Below are positions 25,463 through 38,442 of a stretch of 64,000 bases of DNA, piece by piece. Below the pieces are notes generated by a model, which saw only the letters and a list, made by a program, of their open reading frames with translations, made no database searches and was not told the origin of the DNA. The stretch is taken from positions 3,533,669 to 3,597,668 of the forward strand of contig NW_019211459.1 in assembly GCF_002443255.2 (NCBI RefSeq), read 5' to 3'. The position numbers and the translations under genes are program-made. The stretch's first letter is position 1; every line of letters starts with the position of its first letter. Source of the stretch: Varroa destructor. Lineage: Eukaryota > Arthropoda > Arachnida > Mesostigmata > Varroidae.

Positions 25463-25464
<2 letters not shown>
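23404..25464. other. Noncoding stretch with no recognised gene
   Basis: Overlapping 60-85-codon frames at 24.93-25.20 kb on both strands resemble nothing known. Confidence 0.4.

Positions 25465-25515
<51 letters not shown>
25465..25515. repeat. (TA)n microsatellite
   Basis: About 25 TA units. Confidence 0.95.
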
Positions 25516-25518
<3 letters not shown>

Positions 25519-27330
25519 GTCAAACGCAACATCGGCACCGAGATGTCCTGGCAACCTGTCCTCATTCAAGTTCTCGTCTGACCTCTATCTACCATTACCT
25601 AATTGTTACGATTACCCAGAGGGTGACATAGCGGCACGCAAAAAACTTCAACAATGGCGTCCCTGGCGCCAGTCCTGTAGGCTATATACGAATGGATACG
25701 GTCAGCAATAAAACACCATCGTTGACATGTTGATGTACATATACACAGTTGATGGTATTCTAGACTGCATACTATGTACACGACTATAACAAAGATGATT
25801 GGTGAATTTGATCGAGTAGACAGAAAAAGAAGTTCAGGCCGCTATTGGTTAGAAGAATTTCACTTTAAAAACACCCCGTCATTTCTTTGCTCAATTTAGC
25901 TTATACACGGAACAGTGGGAGATTTGTCGAGATCTTTATTTATTATTAGTTAAAAGTATCGGGTACACCTGGAGGTCGACAATCTGCCTGGGTTTATGCA
26001 TGGATACTACAGTTTGATAAATTACTGTGTAATTTCATTGAACAACCTACATGGAGAATAAAAAATAGCTAATTTACAATTTCCGCTCCTCCGTTCCATC
26101 CAAATATAGAACTCCGTGTTGCAACTCGTCTATATTTGGATGAGTGAAAAGATAAACGGTGTATGAGGAGAATCTTCTGTTTGAAACAAACAAAAATTTA
26201 TATACAATGGTGTAATCACACAATTCTCTGAAGGTGCTAAATAACGTTTTAAGACGAACTTTTTCTTAGTAATCCTTCCTTCTTTTCTCTAAACATAGAC
26301 GCTAACGTTGATTTGCATCTTCTACTGAAATTAACTAGCAAAGAAACCCAGAAAAAATATTTCCAAGGTTGTGGCAACTTGGGAATCATTTAATCAAGTA
26401 ATTTTAGAAATGGTCAAACAAAATGGCCAGGTGCTGTTTGTTATAAACAAAAAAAAGAACATCAGATTAAGAGCAACCCATTCTTTTTCGTGTTGCAAAA
26501 CAATAAATAAATAATAATAATATGTGTGTACTATGAGATTTCGAGTGACGTTAGTTGTCATGAATTAACGATACCAGACTTCCATTCAAGTCCGTAGCAT
26601 AATGTAATTATATCTTCTAAGCACTCCGTAGACTTAATAACAAAGCACACTCCGACCTTAGCTTATTGTATTTGTAAGAAAATTTCTTCGTCACTGTATA
26701 AGCAAGTGTGTGTGTAGGGCTTTAGAGAAACGGGGAAGTTCTTAACCGTTCATGCTTTTTCAATACCATACATGCGCTTTCTTATATGAAGATTGATCTT
26801 CCCTTTGCATTGCATTTATAATATTAAAAACGAATAACATTTAATACATAATAACATGATCATTTTCTTACATTACCTTAAAATCTTCAACTAATTTATA
26901 TCCGTAAAGATCTGAAGAGGGGTTTTTATTGTACCGATACATTCGACTATACCCGAAAAACGGTGTTCTATATTTACAGTTATATCTTATGTTTTTTTTT
27001 TTTCTATTTGCCTTATTGGAAAGAGAAGGGGGATAGATTTTAAGTATTGTAAAATCGTGCACGATTCAAATTGTTATTAAGCTCTTTGTGCCCCTGACGG
27101 CGGATGTTAAGCTACGTGAGGAACTGACATTGTAAATAACTTCTGTTTACGTTTAGTAACTATATTTTGTGTGTTTGATCTATTATATACCACATCTGAA
27201 GACGCTTAATTGTGTTTGTGTTTTTTAAGATGACAACGTCGTGTGAATCAGTTAAGCTAGGATACAACAAAATTGTAAAGCATATTTGATTCGATAGTAT
27301 CTGCGGTTAAAAGCAAGCCGACCTTTTTTG
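25516..27330. other. Noncoding AT-rich stretch with one hairpin
   Basis: No coding similarity. It contains the inverted repeat at 26097-26142, listed separately. Confidence 0.4.
26097..26142. repeat. Perfect 14-bp inverted repeat (hairpin)
   Basis: CATCCAAATATAGA at 26097-26110 is the exact reverse complement of 26129-26142, separated by an 18-base loop. Confidence 0.8.
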
Positions 27331-27399
27331 ACATGGCTAAAGAAACACTAGGGCATAGTACCTTGCCAGTACATTGTCGGTGTCCGACCAACGGCCTAA

Positions 27400-27950
27400 C
27401 CGTTCAGGATCTGGCGGCAGCGATGAAGTTCACATTTGACCTATGGAAAAGACCGACAAGCAGGACCACAAGACCAGCTAGCTGTCCGTCTAGTCGATTC
27501 TTGCTCGATTATGGAGAACAGGACGAAAAAGCCATCGGCTAGACTGCCAGATACAGACCGCTTGGTGACTAGATGGCCGTTAGAGGCAGACCACCCACAT
27601 TGCAACCGTTAACGCCGCCAGTGGCATCCGGTTGTGCGCGGAGAGCAAGCGGTCATATATCATACGAGGTCGCCAGATCTGGTCCGTAAAGACTTCAGGG
27701 AGCAAAGGCGTCGGGGACGTATTCTAACGATGGACAGCAGTTCGAGAAAGCCTGGACCGTAGGAGGATTCAGGGCGGCGACCGGTTACGGTGCGTCGCAT
27801 CGTGGACGCGGGACCATTAGCGCGTCGAGTCGAGAGGGGTGCAGGCGTACGAGGGCATGAGGATACTGCGTACAGGCACCGCGTATAGCTGGCCGCAATG
27901 GCCGAGTGTTACAACCAAAGAAATGCATAATCAATAAGCGGTTAGAATAT
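27400..27950 (+). pseudogene. Tc1-like transposase relic (helix-turn-helix region)
   Basis: A GC-rich island in AT-rich DNA. The plus strand reads, in one frame, PVTVRRIVDAGPLARRVERG and, after a stop, LAAMAECYN preceded by YRHRV. This follows the order seen in Tc1-type transposases: a second helix-turn-helix (TVRR...AGL.ARR), then a HR..RLAWA block. Upstream, RGRPPTLQPLTPP in another frame resembles the GRPR linker, and DLVRKDFREQRRRGRIL fits the region between. Stops and frameshifts separate the blocks, and the catalytic DDE half is absent or unrecognisable. The element is dead. It lies immediately upstream of a mariner relic in the same orientation. Confidence 0.5.
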
Positions 27951-28259
27951 AAAAGCCCTGGCCGCTAGCTAAAATAATTTAGTCCTTGATCCTCTACGTT
28001 TTCTATTGTTTGTTCCCGTGTCGTCATACTTTATATAAATCGCGACAGAGATATTAAGCAACTATTACCGTTCAGCTTCATTTTTTACCGATAATCCATA
28101 AAACTAATATATCAAAATGACACTGCGTTATAACGGCACGGTGTTTCTCCACATTTTTTGTGCCCAAGGTGAGCTTCCGATTCTAAGCCTGTTTACACAG
28201 ATACGGTCGCGCAATTTTTTAGCAGGTCAGTGACAATAACCCATGGCTGTTCTAAAAAA

Positions 28260-28990
28260 AGCGAGTATGCTTTACAAATATGAGTTCTATCAGCAGGGAC
28301 AGCTTGCCATGCAAGCTTGTCTCTTGTGAAGCGTCTAATGCTAGAGCTTCTGGCAGTAAAGGTGTCGGCGTTTTGATATATCTAAAAATACCATGCCTGT
28401 TCATCTCAGTCGAGGCGAATTAAAGTCAGTATTAGAAACAGAGGAAACTGTATTATTTTGGTGAAAACTGACTTTTTACAATACTTGTGGACACGCAGTC
28501 ATATCAGTGGATGGAGATGGCTGAACTTGCAGGACATCGTCCTAGAGTAAATGTGTAGTTGCAATAGAGCTAATAGTGTCTCCGTGCAGGTGTCACCCAT
28601 TGCAGTTCTATGCAGTCCTATGCGTGCTGGTGCGTCGCTTACTACTGAAGTTACCTCATAACAATGACAGAAGACAATGAACAAACGATGCATTGAATAG
28701 TCAAAATGATTAAACACACCGAGGTAGAGTTTATTGCACGACAACCCTCGACCTCATGTCACAAGCACCACGCTGACAAAATGGCAGAGAATACAGCTGG
28801 AGACTCCTTGTAATCCACTACATTCACCGAACCTCGCTTCCATAAAATACTTTTTCAGAATCTCGAATAAAAAAATCGTTCTTCGAAGTTTTGTGGACTC
28901 GCGTACGTTCTACTTCTACGATGGCGGAACAAATAAATTACCGTCCAAAGGTACAAGATTATAGATAGAATAGTACATATTTTAATTGGA
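28260..28990 (+). pseudogene. Mariner transposase relic (second lineage)
   Basis: The N-terminal part reads MLYKYEFYQQGQLAMQAC, matching the mariner LxYEFxxGxxAxxA helix. After an internally deleted middle come TTEV with stop codons, NKRCIE, then the catalytic-site block LLHDNPRPHVTSTTLTKWQR, and further on NPLHSPNLASIKYFF, FYFYDGGTNKLPSKG. The spacing from the HDN Asp to the third catalytic position is exactly that of a D34D enzyme, but that residue is Lys, and SPD has become SPN. In-frame stops occur before HDN. It differs from the 20.3 and 57.1 kb copies, whose motifs are of another mariner subgroup. Confidence 0.8.
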
Positions 28991-30142
28991 AAAGAATGGA
29001 TTATAGGTGTAAACAAAAACTAGCAATGTTAGGGTTCGTTAGCTTGCATTTCATACTAGTTAACCTAGTACATCCATATATGTACATATTTGCTTGCCCT
29101 TGCTCGTATGTAGCAATACTACCACTGATTACAAGCTTCGCTAACAACGTAGTTAGAATTCGTATAGAGGGCGCTGCACCGCAGTAGAGTAGCTCGAGCG
29201 CCCCACTATATTGGCTTATTACGTTAGAATATAAGTAATAAATTTAATTCGTGCATACAAATACATAATAATATTACACGTGTTCTTTTTTTATGTATCA
29301 TTCCGTATGAAAAATCTTCTAACATCCTGAAGAAAATTAGACAAGGATAATCGTTCGTGACGTTCATGTTTAAAGAGTTGGTAATTGCATATACACAGTA
29401 GCTTGGTAATTCTTCTTCTTGGGACCTTCTAAAGATATTAATTTAAATATAATAATATTATCTTTATGTGACAATATATATGCTGTTGATATAACATTTT
29501 CTGTCTTATAAATTCTCATATAAATAATTGGGGCTATAATTTGTAAGGTAAGATGTCCGTAACAGCCACATTATACGTAATTAGTTTATTAATTATACTT
29601 GTGGCATAACATTAGAAGCTGAGCGGAAAAGCCCATCCCAAAGGGACACTAACATAGCGCATAGAGTGTCTAATTGTCTACCCGTTGTAGTTACTGCCAT
29701 GACCAACTGTTGTTCTAACTAGTCTCTATGTTATCGCAGACGAGAGGTTGCGAGCAAAACGGTACACTGCGTACGACAAAATAAGTATTATGCATACAGC
29801 TAACTTCACAAGACTAACAACTTTGCGGTTAAACAACGTTACGCGATGCTGGCCTACGAAAATGCAAATTGAAGTTTTTGAATTGTAGAATCTGTATCTG
29901 TGAGGAAAAGAGCGTTGCAGACGTTTCCTACCCCGCTACCGTAGCAGACTCGTACAGAGAGCGGTTCATAGATGCGATAGTAGTGGCGGTAGTTGTAGGG
30001 GGCTGACTCGGCCCTTTCGCCTCTGAGAAGACTCCTTCCTGCTTGGCTCAAGCTCCTGTTGTGCTGCGCTCAATTGGATCGATTCCGAGTTTTGCCTCAA
30101 CACATATCGATACCCGAAACCCCTTACCCTTTCCCCCACACC
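28991..30142. other. Noncoding stretch
   Basis: No recognised gene. AT-rich up to about 29.85 kb, then GC-richer. Confidence 0.4.
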
Positions 30143-30400
30143 CTACTCCCACCCCGTCTTCAAAGTAATGGTACAATATAGCCGTGTGTGTCCACCTCGA
30201 ACGCGTCGAAACAGTTCACGATTGCAGATGGTGCAAACAGGGCCAGTGTTTGCGCCAATATTTGATCTGTCGAGATTGTACAGATTGACGTTACCTTGGT
30301 GGGTCGAGCGAAGATGGGTCATCCTAGGAGAAAACGTTTCGTCGGCGTACATCACAAGATTCACTGCTGTATCCTGCCAATGGAACCTTTCTGCATATAG
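30143..30400 (-). pseudogene. Possible transposase fragment (DE-motif-like)
   Basis: The minus strand reads WQDTAVNLVMYADETFSPRM, then THLRSTHQ. A hydrophobic strand followed by Asp-Glu-Thr-Phe resembles the second catalytic block of DDE transposases (V-L-F-S-D-E-x-x-F); a reverse-transcriptase YADD box is a weaker alternative. Sequence to the left (CTICNRELFRRVRGGH) has no assignment. There is no long flanking match, so the call rests on one short motif. Confidence 0.2.
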
Positions 30401-32062
30401 TTACAGAAACTAGTACTAGTAATTCCACCGGACAATTTCGTTAAAGACAGCTATGTAAATAATGGCATTTCACTTATTGTATAAAAAATCCTACATATCA
30501 TACCGGTCATTGTAGATACATGACGAAAATTAGGAAGAAAATCAACTACACAGGTCTTTTGAAATGCGAGGCAATTAGGTAACACGGAGACGTGTTTTTT
30601 TGCCTAAATTATGACAAGATCATAAACACCTTCATAATATTCGACTATAGATTCTGCTAGGGCTTCTCAAGCTGATCACTTCTGCCTTAGATTACTACTG
30701 AAGTTGGCACCATATCGAATAGCTTTACCTCATTATGCAGCCTGGGGCGCATAACATGTCCGACAACTTTGGTCAACGGATCGTTGTAGCGTTAGGCAAA
30801 CGCTGGTGCATTGTAAAGCAGTTCTACCTTCAGATTCCCATTGTTCGGTTACTGGATTGTTTGACTTGAACTGACAACAACAACTTTGATTCCTATATAC
30901 TCTACTTTAAATAAAGCTTATCGTTCTTAGAGTCTTCAATTTTATTGTTTAACGACAACTAATGAATTACTCTCATTACCGCTCTCTTTTAGCTTTTGCC
31001 TTAAAAAAAGAGCCACAAACTAAATCATTCACGTCAGTGTAATAAAATCAGGTAGTTTTTAGTACCGTTTGAGCAAAACGAGGTTGGGCAGCTTTGGAGC
31101 CGGCGTAGGGCTTAGGCTTAGCAATGTTAGCAAATGTCAGCAAAAAGATAGGCATTTTCCAATATAGAGGTTTTTTTTTTCTAAATTTTTTTTCTCAAAA
31201 AAATTAGCAGTCCTTAAGCTTAGCGGACACTGCGAAATACCCTTCTAGCTTCTTTCAAATTACATATGTTAAGAATCATCTGCAAAAATCCAGGTTTCTT
31301 GAATTTTAACATTTGCTTCTGATCAAAGCCGCAGAGGTATTTTATCATCAGAATAATCTCTGCAATAACACAAACAACGCTGGATAAATATTTGGAGCCT
31401 AGTCCAAATATTTGGATATAAATTATATGTCAATATTTAGAGACCAGCACAATTCTTGAAAATGTATCTGAAAATATTAGATGTGTAATGATAGATTTGT
31501 TTTTTACTCGAACGTATTCTTTTGACTGTGCTCTGAGCCTGTTGCCTTCTGTCTCCGCATCTTGATCTCTCTCCACTGAGAGTAACACCTATTGCATGGC
31601 TACTGCAGGATACAGGGTATTGAATTCTTGCGGACTTGGTAGCTTCTAGTCCTGCGACTTTGTGTCCTGTGAGTCCATCAGATATGGTCATACGATTTGA
31701 CTGATGAGCTTTAATCCAGGCCTCCCTTCATAATATATACGCTCGCTTATTGGTCCTATAGCTGGCCTTAAGTTGCGTTGTCCGTTTTTGGACTCCTGAA
31801 AAGCTCGATGGTGAAAAGAACTAAGGGTGGCGTTGCGCATGAACATCAGAAATCGTAGGAACAAAGATCTTATACAATATGGTCAGCTAATTAGAAGCTA
31901 ACAGATGCACCATCGGTTTTTCGAATTTAGTCTGAGATTTAACATTACTTTAATAGAAAGTGTAGAACCCGCTGATTCGTCATCGAAAGCTACCAAACTG
32001 GTACAATTTTTAGGCCTAATGATCTTTAGCATATTACCTAAAGCGTAAAGTATCGTTCATAA
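30401..32062. other. Noncoding stretch with inverted repeats
   Basis: No gene recognised. It contains the nested inverted repeat at 31386-31416. Confidence 0.4.
31386..31416. repeat. Nested inverted repeats built on TCCAAATATTTGGA
   Basis: AAATATTTGGA (31386-31396) and TCCAAATATTT (31403-31413) are inverted around a 6-base spacer. The right arm extends into a perfect 14-base palindrome (31403-31416). Confidence 0.8.
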
Positions 32063-32362
32063 CAGGCGGTATATACTTGTATGCATATATTTGTCAACAC
32101 TGCACTGCTGGTAACTGCAGCCGATCGATACCCCCAGTATACTCTTGTTGCTTACGAATCAGTGTATACAACGAGGCTCCCAAGCAAACTGCCTGAAAAG
32201 GCCAACAATGACAAAGCTGCAAAGTCGCTTCTAGACAGGCGAAAGCTAGCAGTTGGATAGGCTGGAGAGGTGCACCTTGAAATAGCTACCAGTTCGCGCC
32301 TTGGACGCTTCCCAAAACTCCAGTTCCCCAGAGGAAGCAAATATATTATAAGATCTACTTGA
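32063..32362 (+). pseudogene. Coding-like frame with one internal stop
   Basis: Directly after an acceptor-like AACAG, a frame stays open for 99 codons apart from one TAG at 32258. It includes NTALLVTAADRYPQYTLVAY, then LPEKANNDKAAKSLLDRRK and, after the stop, EIATSSRLGRFPKLQFPRG. The residue mix looks protein-like rather than AT-random, but no family is recognised. It may be a decayed exon or chance. Confidence 0.2.
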
Positions 32363-35300
32363 AAATGGGGGTAGAAGAGTTCAGACGACACGAGACATAT
32401 TCCTAAGAAAGAGTTTGCCATCGAGGAACATTAGAAACGTGCCGCTATCTGCTTCGTACGACTGGCGTCACCAGCACCTCAAATCGAATGCTGTATTTTT
32501 CAATAGAATTGAGTGGTCGAGCTCTGGACAGTTAGCTCCGCATTTGAAGAACGTTCTGCTAAGCGCTTCGTGGTCTATACGGTGTAATATTTGATACATT
32601 ATGTACCTACAGCTTTCGTAAAAACATGACAAATACTAAATACTGGTAATTTCATATATTGGTGAAAATTTCGTTATAATTAGTTGAAAAGTAAATATCT
32701 CATTTTATTATAGCACATCATTATAATTCCGAAGTGCCAAAGTTTTTGCAATGTCCACCTTTTTGTAGTACTGCAATGGATATTGGTTTCTAATGATTAG
32801 CGGCTGTTCTCCGTTTCTCCTGAGTTCTGAAAAGAAAAGCTTGTAAAAAAACAATTACTTTGGCAGAGGACACCTTTAATAAGCCACATATACTCGTAAA
32901 GTTACCACTTATCGGTCCGTGCAAAATATCGTTCACCGTGTCTCACGACAGTCGCTCTTTATTATTGTCTCCAGAAACATTGTCCAGAAATGTTCTTGTA
33001 TTTAGGTACGATGCAACTAGTTTCCACCCAGTGAATATATAGTTTTTATACTTTGTTCTCATATTGTCCCTACTTAAAGCACCTATACGACGCTGTAGGT
33101 GATCAAATACAATAGCATTAATCATCCCTTAACAGTGGTTATTCAGAAGCGTCTATTCTTTCTATGTAAAATTTTGTATCGGATATTGATTTCCATGTTT
33201 TGCTTGCATTCTCGCTTACCGTTACTGAAGTTACAGTTTTACCCATACGTAGCAAGTGGGCCAAATCAGAAAACCTATGTTTCACATCAACAAAAGCTAG
33301 GTTTCATCCCACTAATAGGATCCCACGAATTCAATATGCCTTTTCGAGTACGTCCTGGAAATGTACGCTTTGAACACAGAGAACATGCGTAACATCTAGC
33401 ACACGCTAGAGCTGTCAACGGTCAATCGCTGAACCGAGAAGTTCTTCGAAAATTACTTTATATATATAGCGTTTCACTTTTTAATTCTCAGACCATCGCT
33501 TATTCAGTTTCAAAACAGCTCGCTTAATCTCAGTTTTACTTTTTGCGTTTTTGATCGAACACGCTCTCATAATCGTTCGTAGTTGTTACATCGACATGAA
33601 ACGTTTATCAGGACCAGAGTACAAAACAGTACTTTTTCTCAAACAACTCTAGATTTTGTAGCTTAGTACCTATCTTTCTCGTCTATTTTTTAAACATTTT
33701 TTGATAACCCAGAGTTCTGTGAAGCAGGAAGAATTTTAAAGGTATCGAAAGTCTTTTGTAGGCATTGGCTGGGAGTAGGGAAGCTTGATTAAACTTGATA
33801 TAAAATAGAGGAATAGAATATAATTGTATATTTTTTTGTACCTGATTAACTTGCATAATGTATATCCCGAACAGCCTTATTTTAGTAAAGGTTAGGAGGC
33901 AGGACTACTGCTTCCGCGTTGAAGGTCCTGCACCAGCGGTCCCTTGCATAATGAGGCTAAGAAAGATGTTACCATGGAAACGGCTTGCACTGCAATTCCT
34001 ATAGGCGAAAACGATATGTTGCTTTCAGTAGACATATATACGTTGCCTTTTTCTATATAATTATTCTTTATAGTTAAGTGATGCCGCTGGAGTTAGTACA
34101 ATAAATATCACTTACAAGACATTTCTAAGTAACCGCATCTTTCCGGTTGTCCAACATAGAGTTTTCAACATCTACTATTATGGCACAGAAAACTAGAAAT
34201 CCCTGGCGAAAGCTGGGCATTCTGGAAAGAAATATGTAAAAGTCAGCTGCCGAATCCGTGGTACCTATCCGTTCGAACATATAACTTCATTCAAGATTCA
34301 TCAATAGTTAAACGCCGTCGAGTTGTAGTTTATCTAGGAACTATGTATGTTTCAACTAGAATCTCAAGTTAGAGAAGAATCAAATATAGGTTGCAAAAGC
34401 TTAAATTTACTATGACCCTGATGAAAAATTATTCACGGACCTAGCCCGAAAAAATATACCAATCGCATAATAATGCTCCAAAAACGTATCCTTTTTTAAC
34501 AACGCGTCGCCGATCGTAGTGTTTGCACGTACGGATTAAGATTATTCTACACTTATACAAAAGAGAACTCATGTAGAGTTGTTGGACCGATTCTGCACAA
34601 AGGACCTTACATATTTGCATTACAGTCAAAATTTTTTCTATGACCTTTTGTGTGAACACGCGATATTCACTTAAGCTAATTTTGAAACGTAAAATAGCGT
34701 CCCCTTCCTTATACGCGTATTTTTTCCATAGAAATATATTTACGCCTGTAAACATATAAGTCAAAGGTGAGCTTGGTGTCTGATATGAGTATGATTACTA
34801 TTATTATTACGTTTCTTATCATAACGGGGGCGACATTTTGCTCTCGCACTACCTCATAGCCAAATTTAGGACCATTACCTGTCCCCGTATCATCCTGATT
34901 TCAAACATCACTAATTCGATAGTTCATGCCATATCGCGCCTTCTTGTGATTCACGGTTAATTTTTCGACCTGCATTTTCAAGCATTAAGGCCTTAAGGCT
35001 AGCGTAAATGGCGATACGGCACCCACTTGTAAGAAAATCCCAAGAATGCACTTCGCAGCCTAACTGTACATTCTAGCAAAACCTAAAGACAGTATGATAA
35101 TATCAATCGGGTTTTGATGAAAGGAGTTGTCTAGGCGTTTGCTTTACCTTTTAACAATCTCCAGTAGGACCTAACAAGGTTCATCTTTTTTTTTGGAGTG
35201 TATCTTATCAATTCGAGTAGATCTTCAAATAATTGCAAAAAAAAAATATTTCTTACGATTACATCTAGCTTTTAGCCTTAGATCGCAAGGTGACTCTATG

Positions 35301-38033
35301 CATAGCTAGAGATAACTCTATAACAATGATTAGCTTTAACCGGAAAACCTAGAAGATAGGTAGCCTACCTGGTTCGGTGACAGGGAATTTCGAATTCTCA
35401 CGCGTTGCTGTGGTAAGCAAAGCTTGATGAAATTGGTACCGGTCAATTATTAGCTTCACAGCAGTAAATATTGCTTGCAACACACCGTGATGAGACTGAT
35501 ATAGCGTGAGGAACAACAATGGATCCTTGCATACGAACCCTTGCCTAGTAGCAGAGGACAACCATAATGAAATCACTAATAAATATGGCTGATGTATATT
35601 TAAGTTTATAACACATATTTTAGATTATATATTGATTGGGAAAATGTTAGTCGTTTCGATCTACTTCTAGAAGATCATTGTGTTCTATCGTTACGTTTAA
35701 ATAACGTAAGCTTAAGGTTGTGATTCGATTTGATGCACAAAAATTCAATCCGTCATTACAAACAAAAGCCTAGAATCCATTTGAACATCAAGCAGGTGTA
35801 TTTTTTGTAAAAGGAAATGTGTATGAGAGCACTTAGAATTGAAGTCTTGTCCAACTTCGTCCAATCAGGCCGCTCAACCTAAGACGCTTTCGAGAGGCAG
35901 TCAGGTAAACAACTGTCTCCATGTTTTTCGATTAGTACAATAGCTGCATTTCCAATAAATTATTTTCACATCGTTATTAAAAATGTAATCATTTCTAACG
36001 TATATAAATAATTTAGGATACATCTGTGCCTGATTTGCAAGAATTTTTCGAAGCTACCTTAAATTACCCGAAATTATCATAAACCACACCGACGCATATC
36101 AGCTCTGTCCTAATTGAGAGTTTTGTCTCGAATTCTGTCAGATTTCAAGAAAACACCTAAAAAAATTTTGAAGTCCTAAATCAAAAATGTTTCCTATGAT
36201 TAACGTTTTTTTAAGGTATTCAAGCAGAGTGTTCTAAGGCCCGTATAAATTGATATCGATACTTTCGCCAGGTCAAAACCAGCTATTGACTATAGAAAAT
36301 CTGTTATGATTTTCAAGCGAAGCTTAATAACCTAAATTCGTGATAATAGCTTATAATAGTATTTGTTGCTTGAAACGGCATTTTGTAAAATTTTGACAAA
36401 ATCGTCACACATTCTAGTTTGGATAGTGAAAGCCTGTGATGGGCTTCATCCCAAAAGTGGTAGATTTCACTAATCTTAAGTTAATTTACCGTTACAATAA
36501 TGGGCTTATTATTACCATGCTACACACAATAGGTTTAGGTTAGTAACACTTAATTTCAGTTGAAATAAAGCCGTCACGCAAGAATGGCTGTGAAACTGAA
36601 AATCAGCGGCAAACAACCTCGTTCAGGTTTCTCTTCTTCTTTAGAGCACCAGTAAGGTACAAGTGAGTTGCCTATCATTCTATGAACGTGCATAGGTCAA
36701 TATTCCTTCACCTGCGTACGTGCTTAACCATGGATACTTCCGACGACATCTAAACGTTATAAAAAGGAAGTATTTAATTAATAAAATGGTAAGTAAAATT
36801 TTAAACAACCCGGACCAAAGTATGTCAACATAAGTATTGTTTTTAGGCCAAAGGGTAGAAATAAAGAAAAAATAGAAAATAAATCTAGTTGGTCTCTGCT
36901 TGGTCAAACCGCCAGGCCAGATTGATAGAACTGGTACCGCTTCTAATTGTCCTCTATAGTCCTCAACTTGTGAGCCCAATAGCTAAATATGTAACAAGTA
37001 AAACATTTTCATAATAAAAAAAAAATAGGAGTAAATTAACAGGATCGCTTTTGTATGAGGATATACGCTTGATCTCTGGGATAAAGATAAGTTTATTTAA
37101 AGGTAAAAAATTATTTCGATTACCGTTATGTAGAATATTACGGTTACGCATATATCAGCTGGCCAAGACCACCTGTTGCAAGGCTTCACTAAGGAATATT
37201 TATTATTTTTTTTTGTTTAAGCACGTTGTCCGTCCATTGTCTAATAAATTCTTTTTCCGTAAAATTTATTACTTACGTTTTCTCTATATTTTTAATGGTA
37301 TTGTTGATCGTTCATCTATTTGGCCCCTGTAAATGCCCTGGTTTTTATCAAAACTGAAACTGAATTTTACTGAAACGAAAGAAGAAAAAATAAATTTATT
37401 GACTTATTATGTGCCGAATTTCATTACCGTCACTATATGAAAGATTCAGCAACAAGGGTAGCAACACTCTGAATTTTCATATATGCCAGTTAGTGATTAA
37501 GCTAATATAAGGTAGTTTTAGAAGCAATTACAGAATTTGGCTTCAATTCTGCTAAAAAAATAGAAGCTTTATCTAAAATAATTTAGATTTAGATAAAGTT
37601 AAGTGAACGCAATTACAGCTTAATAAACAAAAGCATATTTAATAAGCCAGGACACCAAAATACAAATCTGAGCAAATCGTTATTGTTATTTGTATTATTA
37701 TGTTTATTATAAAGAAATGTCATATTTAGAAGAAAGCAATGGTCAAAGCATCTCAATGACAGAACGAGTGTACGCTTTCTAGTTTCTGGGCCCGGTAGTT
37801 GCAATGAACTTTTGTATTTGGTAAACTAGACCCTATCTAAAGAAGACTATAGAGCAGATATATAAAATTTTTAGGTATAAACAAGTTGACACTAACTAAG
37901 TCCAGACACGATCAGAAATTGTGACCACAAAATCACGGTTTCTATTCGAACAAAGCTAAGGAAACATTATATATTTTTTTTTGTTATAGTAGTGTGTACT
38001 TTATGTTTAGATATCTCGAATATATATAAATGC
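32363..38033. other. Long noncoding AT-rich stretch
   Basis: Open frames of 60-107 codons (for example minus strand 34441-34764 and 36680-36979) are rich in Phe/Tyr/Ile/Lys as expected by chance in AT-rich DNA. Nothing else is seen. Confidence 0.4.
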
Positions 38034-38442
38034 CTAAAAACATATACGGTGTAGTATCATAGCAAAAAACGTACAGTGATGGCACGTGGCAAATAATATT
38101 CGAGAATCCGATAAACCATTGGCTAACTTCCTCTCAATATAATTTACAGATTTTGGTGTATAAGCGCAACTAGGAACAATACCCTGATAAATTTCGACAA
38201 TATCTCCCATTGAAATTTGTTTTGGGGTTAAAATATGTATCAGATTATAGAGATGCACCTTCATTTGGGTACCTATCTTTGATACTATCTACGTTCACCT
38301 GAAGGGCTCTAGAACGGTCCTCTCTACCTTCTAATCTAAAGACGTTAAGGTAGCAGACTTGCCTGGCTAGTTTCTGTAGATAGCTGCGATAACAAGCAAC
38401 CAACCTTGACCGTACGAGTGTTCCTTGTAAATGGCGTTCCAA
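38034..38442 (-). pseudogene. Coding-like sequence across a frameshift, unidentified
   Basis: Two overlapping minus-strand frames join smoothly around 38250. The upstream one contains RSRLVACYRSYLQKLARQ and EGREDRSRALQVNVDSIKDR, ending at YPNE. The downstream one continues with VHLYNLIHILTPKQIS and VEIYQGIVPSCAYTPKSV. A single frameshift would unite them into about 130 codons. The residue pattern looks like a folded protein, but I do not recognise a family, and no clear ATG or splice pair brackets it. Possibly a decayed gene or transposon piece. Confidence 0.25.

Noticed and set aside
34985..34998. 14-base palindrome TTAAGGCCTTAAGG, repeated at 62965-62978
   Set aside because: Several shared 14-mers are expected by chance in 64 kb, and the flanks do not match.
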